Shown piece after piece: positions 16,725-24,252 of a stretch of DNA of 25,244 nucleotides. Numbering within the stretch: the stretch's first letter is position 1; every line of letters begins with the position of its first letter. This DNA is from Pseudomonadales bacterium. GTDB lineage: Bacteria > Pseudomonadota > Gammaproteobacteria > Pseudomonadales > Pseudohongiellaceae. The DNA lies in NCBI GenBank assembly GCA_022360535.1, contig JAKSCP010000119.1:1-25244 (forward strand). The letters are read 5' to 3'. The notes below the pieces were generated by a model. It was not told the origin of the DNA, searched no databases, and saw only the letters and a list, made by a program, of their open reading frames with translations. Made by a program: the position numbers and the translations under genes.

Positions 16725-17071
16725 GTAAAAGTGCATCCATGCACTTTTACTCAGTCGCCAACAATTCGCTATCGGAATTGCGCGGAATCCCTTGCGAATT
16801 GTTGGCTCGCATTTGCTTCGCAAATGTCGGCATCCCTGCCTCAAGTAGAGCACCTTTCTAAATCACTTCGCGAAAGCGTATTCTTGCGCTTTTGCTCTGT
16901 CGTCGGCAATCACTGGCGCAGAAGCGCGGTTATGCTGGTGATTGCCGTCCAGTCTGCGAGCATAGCTCGCAGCCGTTCAAGCTGCACTCGAAGCTAACGC
17001 TTCGAAAGCGTTTGCTTTCACCCTCGCATTCGTCTTCGACGAATGTTGCCATCCCTGGCTCACTTCGAGTG
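16725..17071 (+). repeat. Hairpin array: two tandem, diverged copies of a structured element
   Basis: Nearly all of the polA-engB gap is stems. Copy 1: an 11-bp hairpin (16725-16750, loop TCCA), a long hairpin (16757-16769 with 16794-16806), a hairpin with loop TTC (16810-16826) and GGCA-TCCC-TGCC (16829-16840). Copy 2 repeats this order: an 11-bp hairpin with two G-T wobbles (16870-16895, loop TTCT), a long hairpin (16904-16913 with 16938-16947), then extra small hairpins (16954-16972, 16988-17005, 17004-17019), the TTC-loop hairpin (17027-17045) and GCCA-TCCC-TGGC (17048-17059). Both long hairpins have a 24-base interior with GCGCGG at the same offset. A long-range pairing 16985-16993 / 17063-17071 also exists. 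Family unknown. The first hairpin may double as polA's terminator. Confidence 0.85.
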
Positions 17072-17110
17072 TTTTTCCAGATCAGGTCCACTTAAAAGGG
17101 TCAAACTCTT

Positions 17111-17701
17111 TTAATCTATTTTCAACCAATCAGCGATGACTTTTTGGGCTTCGGGTATGCCTTGTCCGTTCATGGAGGAGAACAATTGGACTTCTACTTC
17201 GGGAAGGTCTTGAATGGTTTTGCGGATCTTTAGCAGGGTGTTTTGTTGTGCGCCGCGTTTGAGTTTGTCGGCTTTGGTTAGCAACAGCAGCACGGGCAAA
17301 TCGGATTGCACTGCCCAGTTCACCATCATTTGATCGAACTCTTTTAGAGGGTGGCGTACATCGGACAGTAACACGATTCCTGACAGTGCTTCCCGATTGC
17401 GAAGATAGCGTTCCAGTTCGGCCTGCCACTTTTCCTTTACGGCGAGAGGGACCTTGGCAAAGCCGTAACCAGGAAGATCAACCAGATAGCACTGGCCCGC
17501 CACCTGAAAGAAGTTAATGAGTTGAGTGCGGCCGGGGGTCTTGGAAATCTTTGCCAGTTTGGAGTGGCCGGTAATGGCATTGATAGCTGATGATTTGCCG
17601 GCATTGGAGCGCCCCGCGAAGGCTACCTCAGCCAGACTGTCCTGAGGACAGTCGGCTAGCGTCGCGGCGCTGGTGACGAATTGGGTGTTGTTGAAATTCA
17701 T
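17111..17701 (-). CDS. engB: Ribosome biogenesis GTPase EngB (YsxC/YihA)
   Basis: EngB is an essential GTPase in 50S subunit assembly. The 196 residues show all G motifs: G1 GRSNAGKS (30-37), G2 Thr in TPGRTQ (about 55-60), G3 DLPGYG (75-80), G4 TKAD (142-145) and G5 FSSMNGQG near 175. Length is normal. It lies convergent to polA and divergent from cytochrome c4, the same neighbours as in Pseudomonas. A short AT-rich inverted repeat, TTAAAAG/CTTTTAA (17092-17114), overlaps its stop codon and may help end the transcript. No anomalies in the protein. Confidence 0.97.
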   Translation of the reverse strand: MNFNNTQFVTSAATLADCPQDSLAEVAFAGRSNAGKSSAINAITGHSKLAKISKTPGRTQLINFFQVAGQCYLVDLPGYGFAKVPLAVKEKWQAELERYLRNREALSGIVLLSDVRHPLKEFDQMMVNWAVQSDLPVLLLLTKADKLKRGAQQNTLLKIRKTIQDLPEVEVQLFSSMNGQGIPEAQKVIADWLKID

Positions 17702-17768
17702 GGCAAAACTCTGTCAATTCCAATGTCCTGGAATACCGTCCCACATAGTGCGGGCAGGGGAATTAGGC

Positions 17769-17774
17769 TATAAT
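17769..17774 (+). promoter_or_regulatory. Likely -10 element for the cytochrome c4 gene
   Basis: A perfect TATAAT in the context AGGCTATAATCCGCG lies about 155 bases before the cytochrome c4 start. No good -35 is seen 16-18 bases upstream (TAGTGC). If used, the transcript would have a leader of roughly 145 bases containing the TTTAGGAA repeats. Confidence 0.45.
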
Positions 17775-17861
17775 CCGCGTCCGCAAAAATACCGCTCCGG
17801 CACCAGATCACCATATCGATCAGGCTGCCCGTACGGTAGGCGAGAGCAAATTCCCTAAAAA

Positions 17862-17923
17862 TTTAGGAAACAGAAGTTTAGTAACTCTTACTTTTAGGAA
17901 GCATTTTAGGAACTTTTTAGGAA
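17862..17923 (+). repeat. Tandem TTTTAGGAA repeats, the last serving as ribosome-binding site
   Basis: TTTAGGAA recurs at 17862-17869, degenerate at 17877-17884 (TTTAGTAA), then TTTTAGGAA at 17892-17900, 17904-17912 and 17915-17923. The last two are an exact 11-base tandem copy, TTTTAGGAACT. The final AGGAA lies 5 bases before the cytochrome c4 ATG and is its Shine-Dalgarno sequence. The others are extra SD-like sites in the leader. Confidence 0.8.
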
Positions 17924-17928
17924 CTTTC

Positions 17929-18540
17929 ATGAAGAAATTAACCATTGTTCTTGTATCGGCCTTAATGGGTACCCTTGCAACCCCATCCCTGCTAGCACAG
18001 GGTGACCCTGCCGCAGGCCAGGCCAAGGCCGCGCTCTGTGCAACTTGCCACGGTAATGATGGCAACAGCGAGCTGGCCATCAACCCCAAACTGGCAGGCC
18101 AGAATGCCAAGTACATGGTTAAGCAGCTAATGGACTTCAAATCCGGGGCACGTCCCGGTCCCACCATGGCTGCAATGGTAGCCGCTCTTTCCGAGGAAGA
18201 TATGGAGGACATCGCCGCCTGGTATGCCTCTCAGGAAGTGACCTTGGGTGGGGTGAATCCCGAGATGCTGGAACTCGGCGAGTCCATTTATCGCGCCGGG
18301 GTTCAGAGCTTGTCGGTCGCTGCCTGTTCAGCTTGTCATGCACCAGACGGAAAAGGCAATGCGCCAGCTGGATTCCCCGCCTTGAGTGGTCAGCATCCTG
18401 AATACACGCTGCAGCAATTGGAACAGTTCCGTTCTGGCGAACGAGCCAATGACATGAGTAGCATGATGCGTACAGTCGTTGAGAGACTGACAGACCAGGA
18501 ATTACAGGCACTGGCCAGTTACGTATCGGGTCTGCACTAA
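17929..18540 (+). CDS. Diheme cytochrome c4
   Basis: Periplasmic electron carrier with two heme-binding halves, known to donate electrons to terminal oxidases in related bacteria. The 203 residues begin with a signal peptide (1-23, cut after LLA). The first heme site is CATCH (37-41) with PKLAGQ behind it, and the second is CSACH (133-137) with FPALSGQ. Candidate axial Met residues occur near the ends of both halves (PTMAAM, DMSSMM). Placement after engB and before dsbA matches the Pseudomonas cc4 locus. Its fold resembles the two cytochrome domains fused to ctaC, which suggests a shared electron route. The translation start is fixed by the AGGAA repeat just upstream. Confidence 0.94.
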   Translation: MKKLTIVLVSALMGTLATPSLLAQGDPAAGQAKAALCATCHGNDGNSELAINPKLAGQNAKYMVKQLMDFKSGARPGPTMAAMVAALSEEDMEDIAAWYASQEVTLGGVNPEMLELGESIYRAGVQSLSVAACSACHAPDGKGNAPAGFPALSGQHPEYTLQQLEQFRSGERANDMSSMMRTVVERLTDQELQALASYVSGLH

Positions 18541-18628
18541 TTTAAGGGACAATAGACTCTTATTAAGTAGGCATTTAGCCAGAAAAACGGCTTCTCGGGT
18601 CAGCTGATCCCATATCGCTCCGCCTGAG

Positions 18629-18663
18629 ATAGCCAGCCAATAATGGCTATGATAGGGTTTTTT
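18629..18663 (+). terminator. Possible weak terminator between cytochrome c4 and dsbA
   Basis: Stem ATAGCCA (18629-18635) and TGGCTAT (18644-18650) around an 8-base loop, then seven bases and a run of six T (18658-18663). The gap between stem and T-run is longer than normal, so termination may be partial, leaving dsbA partly co-transcribed with the cytochrome gene. Confidence 0.4.
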
Positions 18664-18710
18664 CAACTGCACCTGTCTAACCACGGATTAGCATACGGAG
18701 TAGCAAGAAT

Positions 18711-19364
18711 ATGAAACGAATACTACAGCTGGTGGCTTTCACCGCACTTGTCTCATTAGCGTTCTCGAGCACCGCTCAGATCGAACGCTATGTAGCGGGT
18801 ACTCACTATACCGAGCTACCTGCCCCTGTTAACACGCGCGATGCTTCCAAAGTCGAAGTTCTGGAAGCCTTCTGGTACGGCTGTTCCCACTGTTTCCGCT
18901 TTGAGCCATTAGTTATCGCCTGGGAAGAAGGTCAGAGCGAAGACGTTGATTTCGTCAGGTTTCCGGCTTTATGGAACCCACTAATGAAGATTCATGCGCA
19001 GGTGTATTACACCGCCGAATCTCTGGATGCCGTTGAGGAGCTGCATCAGCACGTCTACAACGCCATCAATGTGCAAGGCAATCGCCTCGCGAGCGAAGAC
19101 CAGATCGGTGATCTGTTTGCCGAGCACGGCATTGATCGTGGTGACTTCGAATCTGCCTTTAATTCTTTTTCGGTTCGCACCAAGGTGAACCAGGCAGAAA
19201 AGCGTATGCGTGACTATGGCATTCGCAGCACGCCAAACATGATCGTCAACGGCAAGTATCTGGTTACTACCGGAGACGCTGTTCGTACACAGCAGGAAAT
19301 GCTGGATGTGGTTGATTTTCTTGTAGAAAAAGAGCTTGCTGCCCTCGGTTCTGCGGGCGATTAA
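18711..19364 (+). CDS. dsbA: Periplasmic thiol:disulfide interchange protein, DsbA type with CSHC active site
   Basis: DsbA oxidises cysteine pairs in exported proteins; c-type cytochromes and secretion substrates are typical clients. The 217 residues have a signal peptide (1-22, cut after STA). A thioredoxin-like domain follows with active site CSHC at 58-61 in the context FWYGCSHCFRFEP. The cis-proline loop RSTPNMIVNGKY comes later. Most DsbA proteins have CPHC; the dipeptide sets the redox potential, so Ser for Pro may change strength. Location behind engB and cytochrome c4 matches the Pseudomonas dsbA locus, which supports orthology. GGAG precedes the ATG at a rather long spacing. A strong terminator follows. 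Confidence 0.92.
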   Translation: MKRILQLVAFTALVSLAFSSTAQIERYVAGTHYTELPAPVNTRDASKVEVLEAFWYGCSHCFRFEPLVIAWEEGQSEDVDFVRFPALWNPLMKIHAQVYYTAESLDAVEELHQHVYNAINVQGNRLASEDQIGDLFAEHGIDRGDFESAFNSFSVRTKVNQAEKRMRDYGIRSTPNMIVNGKYLVTTGDAVRTQQEMLDVVDFLVEKELAALGSAGD

Positions 19365-19397
19365 GCCAACAAATCCCAGCAAGAAATGATATTTTGA

Positions 19398-19429
19398 CCG
19401 GCCTCCCTAGGGAGGCCGGCGTTGTTTTT
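19398..19429 (+). terminator. Intrinsic terminator after dsbA
   Basis: A perfect palindrome spans 19398-19419, with arms CCGGCCTCCCT and its complement. It is followed by CGTTG and five T (19425-19429). Very GC-rich stem and position 33 bases after the dsbA stop make this a strong terminator. Confidence 0.9.
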
Positions 19430-19677
19430 GGGCCTGGCCCAGTTCGGGTTTTATCCAGGGCCTTCACCTGTCACGCTAAACCATCGTAGTTCCCCGCCTC
19501 GAAACTAAAACTATTTCCCGGCTTTGTCAGTCTTAAGCAGTCAGAACTAACATAATTTCAACAGCTTAGCGAAGTTAGCGATCCTCGGTCCATTGCCAGA
19601 ATATGAAACAAGACATTGGGCTTGTTTTTGTTGTGGATTGCCAAGCTGATGATTTGAATTAATGGCAGTTGACCGAC
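19430..19677 (+). promoter_or_regulatory. Leader region of the type II secretion cluster
   Basis: About 250 bases without a convincing gene, between the dsbA terminator and the first secretion gene; a promoter is expected here. I see a direct repeat TTAGCGA at 19566-19572 and 19575-19581, nine bases apart, which could be an operator. A 19-codon frame starting at ATG 19603 ends at a TAA (19660-19662) in the same frame as the following gene. No clear -35/-10 pair was found. Confidence 0.35.
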
Positions 19678-20973
19678 ATGGCATCAATACCATCATTAAG
19701 CGCAATCACATCAGGATTTCCTGGCGGCTTACATAAAGCGATCTTTGGAGATTCACGTGCTGAGCTACGCAAATCTATTACCGATCACCTGGTGGTTTGT
19801 GGCGCAGATCTGGTGCACCTGGAATCAAACAACAAAGTGCCACTAGAGGCTGCCAATGAAGAATCACTTTCGCCTGAAGCCATTGCACAAGCTGCCGGGT
19901 CACTGCTAAACCAAAATTCTGGCCCGACCAAAATAGAGTTACTCCTGCCCCCTTCCGAATTTCTAGCTACCAGCCAGATAATGCCCGGAGTCAGCACTGA
20001 GAATTTAGTGTCTGCGTTGGAGTTACAGCGAGAGACGCTTCTGCCTTCTTACGAACAAGCACTGTCGATAGCAGTTGTTGGCTCCGTCAATGACAGCATG
20101 GAAGAGCAACGGATTACAGCCCTGTGGTTTTCTACGGAGAAACTTCAAACCTATTTCACGGCATTCCATCAAGAAGGACTGAACCTAATCGCCGTGCAAC
20201 CTCGAATCCTTTCAACGGAAGAGACTGCGTACAGTTTTAGTCTCATTGAGGAAGATGCAGAACAGCTTACTGCAATCACAGTCGAACAGGGTGTGATTAC
20301 ACAGTGGTTGCAGATTGAAACAGCAGATCTGGATCAACCAGAGTTTGCCGAGCAATGGCAAACAGCGACCAACAGTTTAGCTGATGCAAAGCAGATAGAT
20401 GCACGAGCGGCGGATTCTTATGCAGTAAGTCCTGGCGAATCAGAAGCGGACTATAGATTCTACCCCTATGGCGCTTTGCAAGCGCAGCAACGAGTAGAGA
20501 AAGGCCGTCAACTAATAGCAGCGGTGGCGGTGTTTGCTGGGCTGCTTCTGCTGTCTTCCATTCCTTTCCTGTTCCAGTCATTCGAATTGCGCATGGCAAA
20601 CGCCCGTCTGGAATCGACACAGAACATGTCGGCGGACGCACGAGCCGACCAATCTGTGGTGGTGAATTTCGAAAATGAATGGGGCGCTATCAACGACTAC
20701 CCGGATCAACAATTGCGACAGGCAATGTTTCGATTGCAGGAACTGCTGGGGAACGAACGCCTGTCATCGTTAGAGCTAAACGAAGGCCTGATTCGAATTC
20801 AAGGCACCAGCTCAGACCCGCAAGCGATTTTACAGGCCCTGGAACAGGATCCAATGTTTACTGAAGTGGTGTTTTCGCGAGCGACCAACAATACCCGTTA
20901 TTACATCGATTTACGCTTAGCGACGGTAAGTTTCGAAGCTTACATGGTTCGCTACTTTCCAGATGCAAGTTAG
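19678..20973 (+). CDS. gspL: Type II secretion inner-membrane protein GspL-like
   Basis: GspL links the secretion ATPase GspE in the cytoplasm to the inner-membrane platform. The protein has about 431 residues. A cytoplasmic part (1-280) contains the actin-like segment LLPPSEFLATSQ and VSALELQRETLLPSYEQALSI. One membrane helix lies at about 283-304 (AAVAVFAGLLLLSSIPFLF). A periplasmic ferredoxin-like part resembles GspL/PilN (RLQELLGNERLSSLELNEGLI). Start is uncertain: ATG at 19678 or TTG at 19669, neither with a ribosome-binding site; an in-frame stop at 19660 excludes longer forms. The next gene encodes a GspM-like partner. An MshI/PilN-type protein of a related pilus machine is the alternative. 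Confidence 0.75.
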   Translation: MASIPSLSAITSGFPGGLHKAIFGDSRAELRKSITDHLVVCGADLVHLESNNKVPLEAANEESLSPEAIAQAAGSLLNQNSGPTKIELLLPPSEFLATSQIMPGVSTENLVSALELQRETLLPSYEQALSIAVVGSVNDSMEEQRITALWFSTEKLQTYFTAFHQEGLNLIAVQPRILSTEETAYSFSLIEEDAEQLTAITVEQGVITQWLQIETADLDQPEFAEQWQTATNSLADAKQIDARAADSYAVSPGESEADYRFYPYGALQAQQRVEKGRQLIAAVAVFAGLLLLSSIPFLFQSFELRMANARLESTQNMSADARADQSVVVNFENEWGAINDYPDQQLRQAMFRLQELLGNERLSSLELNEGLIRIQGTSSDPQAILQALEQDPMFTEVVFSRATNNTRYYIDLRLATVSFEAYMVRYFPDAS

Positions 20974-20986
20974 TGCATAGAAGAAC

Positions 20987-21550
20987 ATGGCTATCTCCAA
21001 ACGAGAAAAGAACATATTACTGCTGGCCGCCACTGTGGCCCTTGTGTTCGTGATTACCCAAATCGTACCTGCGGTGCAGCGCTTCCACGCCAGTCGGGAC
21101 GCCGCTATCGAAGACGTGCTACTGGCCATTACCCGGGAAGAAAGGCTTATCGAAGACTCACTCGCCTGGCGAGAGCGTCGCATCGATGCGCAAGTACAGC
21201 AAGCGGATATGGAGTCGCAAATCTTTAGTGGAGACACCATCCCATTGATAGAGGCGAATATCCAAAGAGACCTCTCGCAGCACGCCCGGGATTCTGGCCT
21301 GACGGTGAGTTCAACTCGATTGGCCGAGCGACTCGAGTCCGACGAATGGTTGTTGATTAGCCAGGAAATGTCTTTCCGCACCGCCGATGCTGGCAACACT
21401 GTGGTGTTTCTCGAGCGTTTGGAGAACTCAGTGCCTCGTTTGCAGGTGAAGGACTTCAGCCTCGATCGTAACCGTAACCAATACAACGGGTCCATTACAG
21501 TTATTGGTTTCGCGCGTGGGGAAAATAGAGGTGGAGGGGACAATGACTGA
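20987..21550 (+). CDS. gspM: Type II secretion protein GspM-like (PilO/GspMb type)
   Basis: A 187-residue single-pass inner-membrane protein. It has a short cytoplasmic start, MAISKREKN, and a membrane helix at about 10-28 (ILLLAATVALVFVITQIVP). A coiled-coil stretch follows (about 32-75), then a periplasmic ferredoxin-like domain (about 78-185). Size and layout match GspM/PilO, the dimer partner of GspL. The gene starts 13 bases after gspL and its end overlaps the gspE start by 8 bases, so it is part of the operon. Assignment rests on topology and position more than on motifs. Confidence 0.72.
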   Translation: MAISKREKNILLLAATVALVFVITQIVPAVQRFHASRDAAIEDVLLAITREERLIEDSLAWRERRIDAQVQQADMESQIFSGDTIPLIEANIQRDLSQHARDSGLTVSSTRLAERLESDEWLLISQEMSFRTADAGNTVVFLERLENSVPRLQVKDFSLDRNRNQYNGSITVIGFARGENRGGGDND

Positions 21551-23027
21551 GCTTAGTGAAAACATGCCCCAGTCCTCGATGACCCTGCCAGTGTTCAGTC
21601 AGCTACTTGAGCCCGAAGGTATCGCACCAGCTCAGGATTTCTCCGAATCAGGCAAACTGCTGTGTGATCGCCTGCCGTCGATTCAGCTGCGAGCCAAGGT
21701 GCGATTTATTCTTGGTGGCACTTTGCAATTCGTGCTGACAGACGACACGGAAGTACGGCGCATGATGAAACACTGGCGTGCCGAGCTGTCGCCGCAAATC
21801 GAAGGCTCTGATGAAGACGTGTTTGTTTCCGGCTTCGATGACGACGAGTCACTGATGGATATGGCATCAGATGCACCGATCATTCGTCTGGTGAATCATC
21901 TGTTCGCCCGTGCCCTGGATCTAAATGCCAGTGATATTCACTTCGAACCTAATGAAAACACCTTGGACGTACGTTGCCGGGTAGACGGCATCATGACACG
22001 CATCGAGCGCTTACCAGCAAAGATTCATACCGCGGTGGCATCGAGACTGAAGCTGATGGCACGTCTGGACATCGGTGAAAAACGTTTACCGCAAGATGGG
22101 CGTATCGACTATCAAATTGGCAGCAACCAATTGGATATGCGGGTGTCGACGCTGCCGGGTGTGCATGGTGAATCGGTGGTATTGCGTATTCTGGACCGTA
22201 GCGATACCACGGTCGCCCTACAACAACTGGGTATGCCCGAGCGGGTATTGCAGGACTATCAATCGGTCATTACCCAACCTCACGGCATGATTCTGATTAC
22301 CGGACCGACAGGTTCGGGCAAAACCACGACACTGTATGCCACCCTGGAAAAAATCAACGATGAGAAACGCAAGATCATCACTGTTGAGGATCCAGTGGAA
22401 TATCAACTCGACGGCATTACTCAGATTCAAGCCAATGCCAGCATTGGCCTCAGTTTTGCGGCGGGACTCCGCTCCATTGTTCGGCAAGATCCCGATGTGT
22501 TGATGGTGGGTGAGATTCGCGATCACGAAACCGCTGAGATTGCCATTGAGTCAGCGCTGACCGGCCACCTGGTGTTTTCTACCCTGCATACCAACGACGC
22601 AGCAGGTGCGGTCACCCGTCTGCAAGACATGGGTGTAGAGGGCTATTTAATCAGCTCCAGTCTATTGGCCATTCAAGCACAGCGCCTGGTAAGACGGGTG
22701 TGTACCGAATGCAATGAAGCAGCGGCCATCACAGAGGATGAACTTGCCGTGCTGCAAATCGAAGCAACAGTCTGTCCTTCTATTAATCGTGGCAAGGGCT
22801 GTGATGCCTGCGGCAATACCGGGTATCGCGGTCGAGTTGGTCTGTATGAACTCCTGCTCATGACAGATGAGATTCGGCACCACATCGCCTCGGGGGCTGA
22901 CGCCAATGTCATTCGGGAACAGGCTATTGCTGACGGTATGCGCACCCTGCGAGAAGATGCCCTGGAAAAACTTAAGGCGGGCCTTACCACGCCGGAAGAA
23001 GTCGTTCGGGTAACCAGGGCACTGTAG
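21543..23027 (+). CDS. gspE: Type II secretion ATPase GspE
   Basis: GspE hydrolyses ATP in the cytoplasm to drive pseudopilus assembly. The 494 residues show an N-terminal domain (1-110), then the ASDIHFEP segment and the Arg finger region. Walker A GPTGSGKTTT lies at about 254-263, the Asp box ITVEDPVEYQLDGITQ follows, then Walker B VLMVGEIRDHETAEIA and the His box FSTLHTNDAAGA. A tetracysteine zinc site (CTEC near 387, CDAC near 420) is present, as is usual in GspE/PilB but not in PilT. ATG at 21543 is chosen because GGAGGGG precedes it; it lies inside the end of gspM. The very short N-terminus lacks a full N1 domain. Confidence 0.93.
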   Translation: MTELSENMPQSSMTLPVFSQLLEPEGIAPAQDFSESGKLLCDRLPSIQLRAKVRFILGGTLQFVLTDDTEVRRMMKHWRAELSPQIEGSDEDVFVSGFDDDESLMDMASDAPIIRLVNHLFARALDLNASDIHFEPNENTLDVRCRVDGIMTRIERLPAKIHTAVASRLKLMARLDIGEKRLPQDGRIDYQIGSNQLDMRVSTLPGVHGESVVLRILDRSDTTVALQQLGMPERVLQDYQSVITQPHGMILITGPTGSGKTTTLYATLEKINDEKRKIITVEDPVEYQLDGITQIQANASIGLSFAAGLRSIVRQDPDVLMVGEIRDHETAEIAIESALTGHLVFSTLHTNDAAGAVTRLQDMGVEGYLISSSLLAIQAQRLVRRVCTECNEAAAITEDELAVLQIEATVCPSINRGKGCDACGNTGYRGRVGLYELLLMTDEIRHHIASGADANVIREQAIADGMRTLREDALEKLKAGLTTPEEVVRVTRAL

Positions 23028-23033
23028 TTGGTC

Positions 23034-24239
23034 ATGAGCGCACTGTACTTTAAATATCAGGCTTTCGATCAGAGCGGCAATCTGGAAACTGGCCAGTTAA
23101 ACGCCGACTCGGAGCGGGAAGTCGTGCGCCTGTTACAAGGTAGAAACCTGACTCCGGTGAAGATTCAGGAAACCCGCCCCAGCGCAGACCCTCTGCGCCG
23201 TAAGAAGATATCCAATAATGACCTGCTGGATTTTACCAATGGCCTTTGCACGCTGGTGGAAGCACGGGTGCCCATCGATAAGGCGCTGCGCCTGCTTGAT
23301 GGCATCACTGAGTCTTCAGCAATGCGCGAGTTAGTGCTGCAACTGCTGCGCGACGTCAAAGAAGGCAGGAGTCTTGCCGAAGCGATGGAGCAGCATCCCC
23401 ATGTGTTTAGCAAGATGTACGTGAATATAGTCAGGGCGGGAGAAGAAGGCGGCATTCTCCATGACCTGCTCCCGGACCTTGCCGAATTTCTCGATACCAG
23501 TGCACGCACGCGCCAGGCGGTTATCTCTGCCATGATCTACCCGACGGTGTTATTGATTACCGGGATCATTTCCGTCTTTCTCTTGCTGGTATTCGTGGTG
23601 CCGCAGTTCGCCGCTATGTTTGAGGATGCGGGAACTGATATCCCACCTTCTGCTGCTTTCCTGTTGTCACTGAGTGGATTTATCCAGAGCTACGGTTACC
23701 TGTTCATCGTTGCGACAGTGCTGGCCATCTGGGGCTGGCGACGACTTGATCAGGATCCGGTTACTCGGCTGCGAAAGGATGGCTTTCTGCTAAGTCTGCC
23801 TCTAGTGGGCAATCTTATTCTCTATCGAGAGTGTGCGGTGTTTGCCAGAACTCTTGGTGCTCTCCTGGGGGCAGGTATCCCACTTATTAGAGCCCTGAGG
23901 GTTTCTCGTGAGGTTGTTGGTAATAGCCTTTTAAACAAACATCTGCTCACTGTAGAGGATGACGTTCGCGGAGGTGCTGGTTTGGGCATCTCATTGGAGA
24001 AGACCAACCAGTTCCCTACCCTGCTACATCAGCTAGTGGGAGTGGGTGAAGAGTCTGGGCGAACTTCTGACATCTTACTCAAGTCTGCAGTGACCTTTGA
24101 TACTTACGTTCGAAATCAAATGTCCGCACTGGTTGCTGCACTGCAGCCAGCATTAATCATATTTCTGGCCATCGCTGTTGGTGGCATCACGATCACCATG
24201 CTTTCTGCTGTCTTCAGCATGAATTCAGTGGAGTTTTAA
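23034..24239 (+). CDS. gspF: Type II secretion platform protein GspF
   Basis: GspF is the polytopic inner-membrane platform protein that works with GspE. The 401 residues hold two repeated cytoplasmic helical domains. The first is at about 60-165, with NDLLDFTNGLCTLVEARVPIDKAL split over its helices, and the second at about 265-365 (ECAVFARTLGALLGAGIPL). Membrane helices are at about 168-190, 215-235 and 370-395. ATG at 23034 fits the family start (ALYFKYQAFDQSGN); a TTG two codons earlier abuts the gspE stop. It starts 6 bases after gspE. No anomalies. Confidence 0.93.
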   Translation: MSALYFKYQAFDQSGNLETGQLNADSEREVVRLLQGRNLTPVKIQETRPSADPLRRKKISNNDLLDFTNGLCTLVEARVPIDKALRLLDGITESSAMRELVLQLLRDVKEGRSLAEAMEQHPHVFSKMYVNIVRAGEEGGILHDLLPDLAEFLDTSARTRQAVISAMIYPTVLLITGIISVFLLLVFVVPQFAAMFEDAGTDIPPSAAFLLSLSGFIQSYGYLFIVATVLAIWGWRRLDQDPVTRLRKDGFLLSLPLVGNLILYRECAVFARTLGALLGAGIPLIRALRVSREVVGNSLLNKHLLTVEDDVRGGAGLGISLEKTNQFPTLLHQLVGVGEESGRTSDILLKSAVTFDTYVRNQMSALVAALQPALIIFLAIAVGGITITMLSAVFSMNSVEF

Positions 24240-24252
24240 ATTGGAGAATAAT

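Noticed and set aside
16731..16997. Open frame of 88 codons in the polA-engB gap
   Set aside because: It runs straight through the hairpin array and its residues merely translate the inverted repeats; no ribosome-binding site and no recognisable domain.
16713..17110. Spot 42 or ErsA small RNA in the polA-engB gap
   Set aside because: The position fits, but I see no Hfq-type tail or similarity to either RNA; the structure is a repeated hairpin array instead.
17092..17114. Terminator for engB formed by TTAAAAG/CTTTTAA
   Set aside because: The stem is only seven mostly A-T pairs and overlaps the stop codon; too weak to call as a terminator.
19603..19662. 19-codon leader frame before gspL
   Set aside because: No ribosome-binding site and no attenuator-like codon runs; kept only as a note in the leader region.
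20917..21543. Minus-strand open frame of 208 codons opposite the gspM-like gene
   Set aside because: Ser/Arg-rich antisense translation without motifs; the plus-strand gene has a membrane anchor, coiled coil and operon spacing.
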